A DNA stretch of 64,000 nt from NCBI RefSeq assembly GCF_019578655.1, contig NC_063256.1, positions 10,416,001-10,480,000 on the forward strand. Direction: 5' to 3'. Every line of letters starts with the position of its first letter. Positions within the stretch are counted from its first letter, which is position 1. The notes beneath the pieces were generated by a model. The model was not told the DNA's origin. It saw nothing but the letters and a program-made list of their open reading frames with translations, and did not search any database. The stretch is from Ricinus communis. Taxonomy: Eukaryota > Streptophyta > Magnoliopsida > Malpighiales > Euphorbiaceae. Both the position numbers and the translations under genes were made by a program. This document shows, piece by piece, positions 38,031 through 48,800 of the stretch.

Positions 38031-38700
38031 CCAAAAACACCACAAAAAACAATGCTGTAGAGAAAGAGAAGCAGAGCAAGAAAAGAAAAGAAAAAAAAAA
38101 CAATAGAATCCCACTAACAGTGACAAGAAAAGCCCTTTACAAAAGTAAAAGGCTAACCCATTAATGGTTAAAGAAGAAGAAGGAAGAAAAAAGAGAAGCG
38201 ACGGTTATGTGAGCATTGAATTGAGAATCAGTAGTAACAGTGAAGTGGATGGGGTGTTTAACATCTTATTTCGGTTACAAAAGCGCTACACTCTGCTTTC
38301 TTTCTTTCTTTCTTTCTTTCTTTTTGTGTCTTTCAAGAGTCACACTAAAACCGCTGTTTTTATTGGCAACACTTTTGAGAGAGAGAAAGAACAGCAAAAC
38401 TTCTTTAAGTAAATTTGTTTTTGTTGTTATTGCGGTTGCTATTTTGCAAATTTCTACCTGAAACGAAAGACTTTGAAAATCAAACGTATAACCCAGAATA
38501 CAAACTACCAAATCCCTAAACCAGCTTTCTCAGTCTCATGATTTTTGTATTCTCTTTCTTTCTTTCTTTCATTAGTTTCTTCTCCACATTCTCTATACTT
38601 TCTCTTTCTACTCTATAGTCCTTTTCTGGCCCTCTGGTCCCTGTTATTTTTCTTCTCCAAAATTACTCTCCAGCTAAAACCCACTCTACACTTTCTTTTA
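38031..38700 (-). promoter_or_regulatory. 5' leader/promoter of the ARF gene with TTTC repeats
   Basis: A pyrimidine-rich region on the + strand (GAAA-rich on the transcribed strand), including an uninterrupted TTTC run at about 38297-38321 and another at 38550-38570. Such GA/CT-rich leaders are common at plant transcription starts. A 78-codon upstream frame (38511-38275, -) would be a uORF if transcription begins above 38511. This is not shown. Confidence 0.4.
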
Positions 38701-40004
38701 CCCATACGACTCAGTTGTGTATGAATAATTATAAGATATGTTTTTTTATATATATATTTTTACAATTACGCTTGCACTTTTATATATAAAATAAAATATA
38801 AAGATTTTTTTATATATGAGTAATTTTGATACATAGCATAAGATAAAATATAATTTTCATGTTATCATATTTTTATATTTAAATAATAAATTATTATTTA
38901 TAAAAACTTTATAAGTATAATTTTAATTTTATAGTAATTTATAAATTAGTCTTTCAGTTATATAATATAGTGATTTTTCATCTTAATGAAAGCATATCAC
39001 TTTTTACTGAATAAATCATTTAAGAAGTATATTTAATATAATTTTTATTCCTATTGTATTAATAGCATCTTAAATATCAGAATTTTATTAAGAAAAAAAT
39101 TTCGATTGACTTGATTTATTTTATTATTTATAATAAAAAATAACAATAGTCATACAACAAAATAAATAAAATATAAAAATATTTAAATAATAAAAAGATT
39201 AGATTATATTTATGAATCCTAGTTACCTACAAAAAATTTATATTTTTGTCAAATTTAACATGTATAAATATTATCAAATTAAATTATTTATACTAGTTTA
39301 AATATTTTGCCAAATTTAACATCCGAAAATGTTGACATGGCATCTATTAAAAAAATATCAATATAAAGGTTTTGTCATATTGTCTCACAAATTTAGTAAA
39401 TTTTATTTATTTTATCTGTTTTAAATTTATATTATAATATTATTATAAATTTAATTTATAATTAGCAAGATATTAATTTAACACCATAACATATTAAATT
39501 AGTAAAAGAGATAGATACAAATTAAAAAAGGACCATAAAATACAGAGTAAGCAATTGAAATAAATAGACACTTATTGTATCATCCCGATCAGCTCTGACT
39601 TCTATCTTCAATCGTTGATTATTTTTTTCAAATTCAATCTCTTGTTCTTAATCCAAAATAAAGAAAAATGATGAGAAATAAAAATGAGAGTAGATTTCTT
39701 AATCAATAAGTTTATTTATTATTTATTTTTAATGCCAACTTAATATTTTATAGTGTTAAATTAAAATATTGGTAATTGAAAAGTATATTTGAAACAAAAA
39801 TGTTATTGTATAGAATAAAAAATAGATAAAAACAAATATAGTTTTCTAAATTTGATAAAAGATTAAAAGGACAATATTATTTTAGCCGTTAAAATAAATA
39901 CATATATTGATTTTTTTGCCAGAAAGTACCATATCAGTATTTTAAAATACTAAATATTTTTGAATATTAAAATTTGAATAATATTTTAATTTATAAAAGA
40001 TAAA
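38701..40004. other. AT-rich intergenic DNA, no gene seen
   Basis: Low-complexity AT-rich DNA with no coding frame of note. Confidence 0.6.
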
Positions 40005-40009
40005 AAATA

Positions 40010-41446
40010 TGATATGCATTGTGTCATACATGTTTATATGCCCAATTATTTCTATTTTTATGCACAGTTATCTTGTTTTATGCCATAATCACTTGTGTTT
40101 CGGTTCCTTTCATGTTTCAGGTGATCATCAATGGATATTATTAGTAGTCAAGAGAGATACGTGCGAATACGGACCAGAATCCATCAAAATTGAGCAAAGA
40201 CTATTATTTCAAGGTTGAGCACGGCCTAGACTCTGACCATTTTGAACCATCAACATTTGACCCTCAAAAGTGTCCTTTTGGCACGGCCTCCATCACGGCC
40301 TGTGGTGGGTCAGCACCAGCGAGGGCACGGGCAGGGAGAAGAGGCTGATTTTCGGGACTCAAAGGTCCAACACAGGCTTGAGCACGGCCGTGTTGGGATA
40401 TTTATATAGGCAAAATCGAGTTCTTTTGTAAGGGTTCGATTTTCTGACATTAGATCTCACATACACGCGTGAGCCACCCCTTTTCAGACTTTGATATTCG
40501 ACTTTGGGAGACCATTTCATATATTGAAGGACGAATTTCAGTGGTTCAAGCATCACATTGAAGATCAAGAGTGGATTTTTAGGCAAATCAAAAGGCAATT
40601 CGGGAGATCAACCACAGCCGGATTTTGAGCTGTTCAACTAATTCGAAGGAAAATGGTACATCTATTTCATTTTCTTTATTCTTTCATTGTTATTGAATTC
40701 CTAGTTATTTTAGACATGAACATGTGTAGCTAGATCGATTAAACCTATTGGGATTTCCTTACTATGTTGGCTTAGTACTAAATTGTTGGATTGTTTGAGT
40801 TCCTTTTTGTATTTTTCTTGCTTTCAGTATTGATAAGATATCGCATTATTCATGAGACGTTGTGAATTGTGTTTCTTAAATTGCTTTCTGTAATTGAGAA
40901 ATTCATTAAGCAATTGGAATTTTGAATAGCAAGAACTGGTTAATGAACACTTAAAGATAAGGGTAATTGACTAGATGGATTAAGAATTAATAAAGCTTAA
41001 TAAAGACGGATTAAAGCTTAATGCTAACTTAATAATCGGTCGTTAGGAAGAGATTATAACTTTAGGTTCTTAGGTTTAGGAATTCGGCTATCTCGAGAGG
41101 AAGACCGAATTCAGTAAAGAATTCGTACACGAGTAGCATAATTGGATTCATCAATCTATTATCTTTTGTTCGATTGCCAGCTAGTCTAGGTTCTCTTTGG
41201 GTTCGCATTTCTTGTCTTGATTGTTTTATTCATTTATTCATTCTTACATCTCATTTAGAACTCAGTTTCTAGTTATTAGTAAATTTAGAATTCATCCATC
41301 ATATATTTTAGATTCGATAACAAAGAACGAAGTAGTAACTCTGGGTTTTCACTTTCCCAAAAATATGACCTTGATACTCACCATTAGTGCTAGACTGCAT
41401 CGACAGGTTCACTGCCTTAGATAATAGCTATACAAATAATCTATCA
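40010..41446 (+). mobile_element. Solo LTR of a long-terminal-repeat retrotransposon (probably Ty3/gypsy)
   Basis: The 1,437-bp unit starts TGATATGCATTG and ends ATAATCTATCA (TG...CA). It is flanked on both sides by the 5-bp direct repeat AAATA (40005-40009 and 41447-41451), the expected target-site duplication. The interior is GC-richer than the flanks and includes repeated CACGGCC / ACGGCCGTG words (40223-40390), and a stretch near the 3' end (CATTAGTGCTAGACTGCATC) of a kind seen in large plant gypsy LTRs. There is no primer-binding site, polypurine tract or gag-pol, and no second LTR is present, so LTR-LTR recombination has most likely removed the interior. Assignment to gypsy is from LTR size and text style only. 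Confidence 0.7.
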
Positions 41447-41460
41447 AAATAAAAAAATTT

Positions 41461-42290
41461 ATGGCATTAAAAACTGATACGAGTAAAGTTTATGATAGAA
41501 TAGAAGTTTGTAGAGAATGTTTTCATTAAATTATTATTTTTGAATAATTGGATTTTATTTTTAATTATGAGGTGCATTTCATCTGTTTGTTTTTCCTATC
41601 ATGTTGAATGGTGTGCTTTGGGGAGATTTTCCTCCTAAACATATATTATTTATTTATTATGTATGTTGAGACTCTTTCACAATTCGTTACAAAAGCTGAA
41701 TTGAATGGGCAAATTCATTGTATTTCCGTGGTTAGGCATGCTTTAAGGGTTTTTTATTAATTTTTTATAGATAATTTTATTATTTTCATTTAAGCTATAA
41801 TTCAAAAAATAGTGCAAAATTAGAATATTTTAAAGCTTTATTAAAGTGCTTCTAATCAGCTTAGTAATCTTGATAAGTCGGTGATGTATTTTGGCTCAAA
41901 TATTGGAGATATTATAAGGCTCGAGATCTACAATTTTTTAGATATTCAAAGAATTGTAAAGAATAAGAAGTTCATGGGTTTACCTACCATACTAGGTAGA
42001 TCAAAGAATGAAGTTTTTGGGATTTTATTTGGAAGAGTTTGGAAGAAGCTAAAAGAATGGAAAGAAAAGCTTTTATCGAAGGCGAGCAAGGAAGTTCTTC
42101 TCAAGTCAGTAGTGCAAGCAATTTCTACTTATGTAAATGAGTGTTTTTGCCTCCCTATATGCTTTTACAAAGAACTTCAATTATTGATGGCCAGGTTTTG
42201 GTGGCAAAATGATATGGATAAAGAGACTATTCTTTGGTTTGAGCTAAGTAGTATGTTTGCCTAAGAAAATGGGTGGTTTGGGGGAACAAA
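41461..42290 (+). pseudogene. Decayed LINE (non-LTR) reverse transcriptase fragment
   Basis: A stretch reading ALKTDTSKVYDRIE begins at 41461. It is a diverged copy of the KxDMSKAYDRVEW block of plant L1-clade reverse transcriptases. After a damaged interval full of stops and frame changes, the frame at 41881-42264 reads a clear LINE thumb/C-terminal region (FMGLPTILGRSKNEVFGIL, LLSKASKEVLLKSVVQAIST, MARFWWQND). It then shifts by +1 to PKKMGGLG at 42261. The YxDD active-site region is not recognisable. The fragment is dead and 5'-truncated or interrupted. The solo LTR ends only 14 bp upstream. Confidence 0.8.
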
Positions 42291-43139
42291 GGAAAATTAT
42301 ATGTTCAAATGATCCCTTACCAGCTCTACAAATAAGGCATTTAGGGTCCTCAACGACTTCCAATTAAAATTTCAAAATTTTGCTATATTTAAGCCATTGT
42401 CTTCCTCTTCAAGTTAGTATAGCAAATGATAAATACCTTTAACCATAACTTGCCCCCTCTTATGAAAGTGCGAGACTGTTTTATCATTAACATTATGGTG
42501 ACCCAAAGAGATACTTAGAATAACATCACTCTTTTCCTCAAAGAAAAAAGATTGGACGAGGCTACAATTCTAGGAGCCTTAGGGGGTTATCAGATCAGAT
42601 ACCTACTGGTAATTAGTCAGTTGGTCTTGGTGAGCGGATTCAGAACCCAGGGATAGATGAAACCTAAGGGTCCGACCATATACTAACCTCCTTACTATTA
42701 TTTACAGCAAGTTGTCTACCCTTTTCAAAATACCCCTTATAGACAGCATACTCGACCATCCCCATGAGGCCGTATTGCCTATATCAGCACTCCAACGACT
42801 ACCAAAGGAAAAATACAACTCCTTTTAACAATCGTGCATGCATAGTGTTAGGGTTTGTTTAACTTATTAAAAGAATTATTTATTAAAAATATAAAATTAG
42901 TTTAACTTATTAAATAGATAACAAGTTATTGGGTTGAAATAGTTAAATAAAGTAAAATGATAGCAAAATAATTGTGTAAAAGAGTGTTCAAAGGATTATA
43001 GTTATTAATTATCATACTTTGTATCTTACTCTCAGGTTAATCTTTTATTAGTAAAACAAAAAGAAAAAAGATGGATAAAGAAAGATAAATATGACTTTTA
43101 AAGAAAAAAGTTAAAAGAGAAAAGAAGAAAATAATTTTT
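42291..43139. other. Unassigned, moderately complex DNA downstream of the LINE fragment
   Basis: About 550 bp (42291-42850) with near-balanced composition but no open frame, followed by AT-rich DNA. It could be the 3' part of the LINE or an unrelated degenerate element. No protein match is visible. Confidence 0.35.
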
Positions 43140-43600
43140 TTTTAATATAACTTAAATAATTTTTTTTAATATAACTGATATAACTATTTTTAAAATAAAA
43201 AATTTATTATATAATTAAAAGAATAATTTATTATAAAATATATATTAAAATATTATTTTTTAAAATTAAAATTATTATTTAATTAAAAAATTAATTTATT
43301 AGTTAATATTATTATTTATTATGATAAAATTATTATTATTATCTAATTAGAATATTATTTATTAGTTAATATAATATTAAAATATAATTAATTATTATTT
43401 TTTAAAATTAGAATCTGTATATAATTAGAAATGTAATTTATTAATTAATAAATTAATAAAAATAATAAATTACATATAATCTAAAATTTTATATTAAAAA
43501 AGACATGTAATAAAAAATGTATGTGTTAAATATTTAATATATATTAAATAATATAAATTTTAAAAATTAATAATATTTATATAGAGAGAGATTCTTTCTC
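43140..43600 (+). repeat. Third copy of the AT-rich dispersed repeat
   Basis: Shares with the 1691-3050 units the ordered words TATCTAATTAGAA, TTATTAGTTAATATAATATT, AAAATATAATTAAT, and AATTTATTAATTAATAAATTAATAAAA, ending in the ATGT-rich segment. Orientation is the same. The ACTAGT/CCGTGCG head was not found, so the copy is 5'-truncated or more diverged. AT-richness makes some similarity fortuitous; the order of words is what supports the call. Confidence 0.5.
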
Positions 43601-43689
43601 TACAACTTAAAAGTTTATCAGATATAATAAATTAAGACTATTTTATCTAATAAATTAAAAAGTATTATTTCTTGGTGTGTGAGCTAAAC

Positions 43690-44260
43690 TGTATCTATAT
43701 AAAATAGCGTCAAAGAAGTCTATTTCTACTCTCTACTAGCGTTGCGAGTTAACCTAACCACAGCTCCCCGGTGATAGCGTACGACTGTTTCGAAGGAAAC
43801 AGTGGCCGTCTGATAAAGTAAACCACGGAGTAATTACGTGATTACACGTCACATCAGAAAGCTCGGACGGGGTTCTCGAGAAGCGTGGGTAGAGTTCCGT
43901 TATATTTGCCGCCGTTACGGTATTATTTCTATGCTTTCGTCGTCTCTTTCTTTGTCTGCATCGTGGCAGGCAATCTTGTTGGCTCGTGTAAACCCGGCAA
44001 AGAAATTTCTTGTTTTATATTTTTCTTTTTCCTGGAAATATATTTTGGAGGTTCCGTGGTATTTTTCTTTTCCCTTTTTGACATTCTGACAGTGATAATT
44101 TACACACGTTGCCACTGTATCGCTGGGACCCATGCGAGCGCATGGGAAGTATGTTGGCTTTCGATGTGTCAGCTAGCTGAAATTCAGCCTTCCACAGTTC
44201 CACTCCCTTGGACCCATGTACACTCCACGCGCCAAATTTTATTATTGCTTTAGTTTTTTT
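43690..44260. promoter_or_regulatory. Isolated GC-richer island with TATA-like and ACGT motifs
   Basis: In the middle of AT-rich DNA, TATATAAAA near 43697 is followed by about 500 bp of balanced sequence. It contains ACGTG (43836), ACACGTCA (43844), a perfect 8-bp-arm palindrome at 44129-44146, and repeats of GGACCCATG (44126 and 44211). The overlapping open frames are unrecognised, and the one at 43838 would start at GTG. It may be an orphan promoter, the first exon of a non-coding RNA, or a gene relic. Confidence 0.3.
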
Positions 44261-45590
44261 CTAAACATTATTAGTCATAATTTCTAAATAGTTATATTTT
44301 AGTTATATTATGATAATTAATTTACGTATATTATATTAATATAGTTAATTGATAAGATAAAGCAGCAATATTTAGAAAATTATTTTCTAAATAAATATCA
44401 TTTCAAAAAAAAATTAATTTCAAAAAAAAGTTATTCATGCTGATTATTTATTATATATAAGTAAATTTAAAGATGTAATAATATTTTAAAAAATAAATTA
44501 TTATATAAAATTATTTAATTTAAAAATATTTTTTATTTTATTTTAGATCTTTAATACAAATTAGAATATGTATAAAAATCACTTATTAATTATTACCTAT
44601 ATGGGACAGTTTTTTAAAAATTAGTAGCCGAATAAGTTATAAATTATTATAATACAGTTTATTCTTATTGTAATTACTCCAATTTGGCTATAAAAAAATT
44701 GTACTGCTTGACTTTTATCAACTTTATGCAAACTTTATTGTAGAATACATAATTAAAGTAAGTTTTAATCTAATATTGATAGAAAAATGAATTATCCATC
44801 ATGAAATTGAGGCCATTCTTTGACAATTTGGGGATATTCAATGTTTTATCCAAGAAAATAATTGCCCAACATCATTTGATTTTGTTTGCCAAATAAAATA
44901 AGCTATAGTTTAACTGTATTTTAAATCATCAAGCTATAAGATAAAATTAAGAGATTCCAAATGAAATTTTTCATTTTAACATTAATCAGATTTTATTATA
45001 TGATAATCAAATTTCTGAAAAGTGTTTGAATTTATAAAATTAGTTACAAATATATGATTTGTGTTTAACAAATAAAATAAAGTTTACTTACTCATTTTCT
45101 ATACTATGGAAAATAATTTGAACTTAAAATTTCAAAACAACTTGCATCCAATATATCTAATGATATAAAATAATGAGAAAAAGCTTTAACTTAAATTTTA
45201 AAATAATTTGCACCCAAATAAAATTTGAGGCCAATCCAAGTCAATGTGAAAAATTAGTGCTTAATTATAGCTATTTTTGGTTATGTTGATTAGAGGTAAG
45301 TAGTAATTGATTTGGTTATGATTGAAGTTTAATTATAACTATTTAGTGAACTTAAAAATTAGATCTCCTTAAGTAAAAAGTGTGTGACTATATAATATTT
45401 TTTATATTTTCTTGAAATAAAAATTATAAAAAAACCCTACATGTGAAATTACTTTATTTCTTTCATTGCAGAATATATTGAATATAATTTTAATTTGGGA
45501 AATTTAAAAAAAAAGTTCATGAAATGCATTAAGACAAAAGCTGAAAATATATAATATAGCCTCGCACTGTAATTATCCAACAAACCATTA
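44261..45590. other. AT-rich intergenic DNA, no gene seen
   Basis: Low-complexity AT-rich sequence. No protein or RNA feature is recognisable. Confidence 0.6.
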
Positions 45591-45594
45591 TAAT

Positions 45595-45800
45595 AGTGAG
45601 CGGAGGTGTGGCTCACTTTCTGCAGAAAGACGTGGGATACGGAATCAGTGATAAAACATAGGGCAGAGCCCATTCCGATCAGTTAGGTGGTCCCCACGAT
45701 ACACGTCATAATGCCAACCTCATTAAGCTCGGCCACGTGGTTTGGTCGTTGTCGTACCCACGTGTCATTGTCTGACTTGTCTTCCCTTCTTCAATGCAGG
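45595..45800. promoter_or_regulatory. G-box/ABRE cluster without an adjacent gene
   Basis: A 200-bp balanced island inside AT-rich DNA. It carries CACGTG at 45734-45739 (within GGCCACGTGG, a perfect 10-bp palindrome apart from its flank) and at 45759-45764 (CCCACGTGTC, ABRE-like), plus ACACGTCA at 45701-45708. Spacing of the two G-boxes is 25 bp. These motifs are bound by plant bZIP/bHLH factors. No coding start is found within 5 kb on either side. Confidence 0.45.
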
Positions 45801-48800
45801 ACATTCTGCCTCCATTTTTTAAGCAAACTGATTTCTTTTCCAGGAAAAATAAAAAGCTTTAATTAAATATTACCAACTTCTCTTTTTCCATTCAGAGCAA
45901 CCCTCTTTTCTTCTTCTTTTTCCTTTTTTCTTTCACTAAATCACAATATTACCATTTTCTTTTTTCCGTTAGCACTCACTTCATTGTTATCATTAGCCTT
46001 TTAGTCACATCAATTTTATTTAGTTAGTTAACTTAATATTTTAATTTTTAATATAATTTAATAAATATTTTAATTTTTATATATTTTAATATTTTAATAT
46101 TAAAAATATAAATAATTAAAATATAAATATCTAAATATACATTATCCTTTATTATTGTATTGGTGTGTTCATTCACACTTAATCCTCTTGAAAATTCTTT
46201 TTCACACATGTTAGGAGCAGATTGGAAAATAAATTATACTTTTCTTCTTGCGGTAGGAAGAAAGAAAGAAAACTTTGATTTTATATTTTAATAAAAAAAA
46301 ACAATGATATTTTATATATTTAATAAAAAATGATGATTAATTTTGTTTTCTATTACTTATTTATTTTATTTTAATACAATTTGTGTGTTTAAGGATATAA
46401 TTAGAGTTTACATTGTTTATATCATAAAAATTTCTATATAGTAATACTGTGAAACTAAATTAATTTTATTATTGTGAAAATTTATAACTTAACTTATAGA
46501 GCGTGGTTATATTGTCTCTGAGTCTTTTTATAATGAATAAAATATGCATGATTTTATAAAATTATATTAAAATAAATATAAATTTTAAAAAACTATTTCA
46601 TTAATATCAAAAAAGAAACATATACAATTTTAACAATGTTTTATGTTCAAAAAGAAGATATCCAAATTTATAGATTATTACATTTGTATAAATTCAAAGA
46701 TTTCATAACAACTAAAAATCTTTTTTTATTTATATCTTTTTTCCCTTTACCAACATGGTTGTCTTTTTTTTTATATATTATGTTATTTTAATTAATAAAT
46801 ATAAATTTTTTAAATTTATTTATTTTTTCTTTAGAATTCTTGATCTTTTTCTTTTATGAATTTTTTTATTTCTTTTGATCTAGAATTTTGATTCCCTTTA
46901 TGAAGCTTTTAAATATATCTTTTTATAGAGTTTAAATCTTCCTTTATGAATGCATTGATTAAATTTCATGGACCTACAATAATGATAGTAAAAAAAATTT
47001 TATTCATATTCTCATAATCGGCCATATAAAAATTAAAGAGTCAATTTATAATTTAAAATAATCACAAAATGGAGAGCAGATCGCTGAATTATTAAATTAA
47101 AATAGTTCCATCAATGTGAATGCAAACTTTTTACTATTCATATAAAGATTTTTGTATACTTCTAAATTATAGTAATTTTTATTTTTATTATTAATTAAAT
47201 TATACTTTTTATTTTTAATAATCAAGTTGTACTTTTTATTTTTCAATAAATGAAAGATTTATGATTTTTATTAAAATAAATTCATAACAACCTTAATAAT
47301 TAAATTTATTATATCATATTACTTTACATAAATAATTTATTTCATCTGAAATTTTAATATAGTATAGCATATACGTATAATTATTACAATATGGGGACAA
47401 AATATTTTAAGATGGAATCTAAGAAAAAATTATTATTTACTATAATATGAAATTTACTTTTTATTAATAGCCTAAATGGGGATTAAAATTATGTATAACT
47501 ATCCAAAGTTATTCCTAAAAGAGAGTGTCTACTATATATAATAATTAAAAAAAAATTAAAATTTAAAATTTCTTAGGTAATGCTATTAATTTTTGTCGTT
47601 CTTTTTGCAATATTGTTAAATTTATTTATAAATATTACAACTCCAAAGTAAAATAAAGTGAAATTAATAGCATATACTGAAAGACATTTTTAGTAATTAT
47701 TTACAAAGAAAAATAAACTGTGTTCTGACACGATAAAAAGGAAAAAAGGACCGTCAATGTAGAATAGAAGAACATTTTATGGGGTGAGAAATAAATATAT
47801 GTTTGGACAGCCACACAAAATAATTATATTTCACTAATAACTATAGGACAAAAACATAGTTGAATTGATGACTTATGCATTGGGGACATATTAAAAGAGT
47901 AAGGTGTGGCCTATGGTCCTAAAATCTTTAGATTTATAAAGAAAAGAAAAGAATAAAAATAAAATAAATATATATTTTTAAAAAGGGAGTCTAAGTTGAC
48001 TCAATAAAACAGGAGCAAACGGATACATTTAAGCAATAAATTGCAATGAAAACGAATATACTAATGTCAACACAAAACATTCAAGAATTCAATATTTTCC
48101 TTTGCTTTTCAACTCTATTTATTTTATTTTCGTGAGGTTGACAGTGGAGATTTGTTGCGTGAAATTCCAGCTTCTTATTTCGCCCCAGATACCTCTACTC
48201 TTATTATTTTATCTTATTGGCTCAAAATATTAATAAATTGTAAATTTGACGAAAAATGGCAATAAGCATTGCAAGATTGGCTCACCAAACAGCCAGTTTA
48301 CCCTTACTTTTTCCCACGTCTTTTCAGTATATTTTGTTTTCTCAGCTCCATTTTAACATTAAAACTTTTAAAAATTGACAGCTCATAATGATATTATTAT
48401 TATTATTATTATTATTTTAGTCTTGTTGAGTTGTTACACATTTCATTGAAACTTACTTGATTAAGAAAATGCAATTTCCACAAAGAGAATCCATTATGAT
48501 AAAAAATAAAATATTCCATAAAAAGCCAAGAAGAGTAGAATAAAAGAATAAAAACATTATGCCATTCAGAGAATAATTGAAATTTAAAAATTTTAAATTT
48601 AATTTTATGCCACTAAATATTAATATTGGTGAATATATGTTGCTTTTACTGTGAGTATTCTTCTACAAACTATAGTCACTAGGATTGAATGAATTGTAAA
48701 AAAAGAAAAAGAAACCCTAAAAAGACATTAAAATGGTAAAAAAATGAAGAAAGGAACCAAAGGTAAACAAGTATCAATATTTAATGTGATCTTATTCTTT

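Noticed and set aside
43838..44253. Overlapping + frames in the GC-richer island
   Set aside because: One begins at GTG, not ATG; hydrophobic translations are of T-rich DNA and have no family match.
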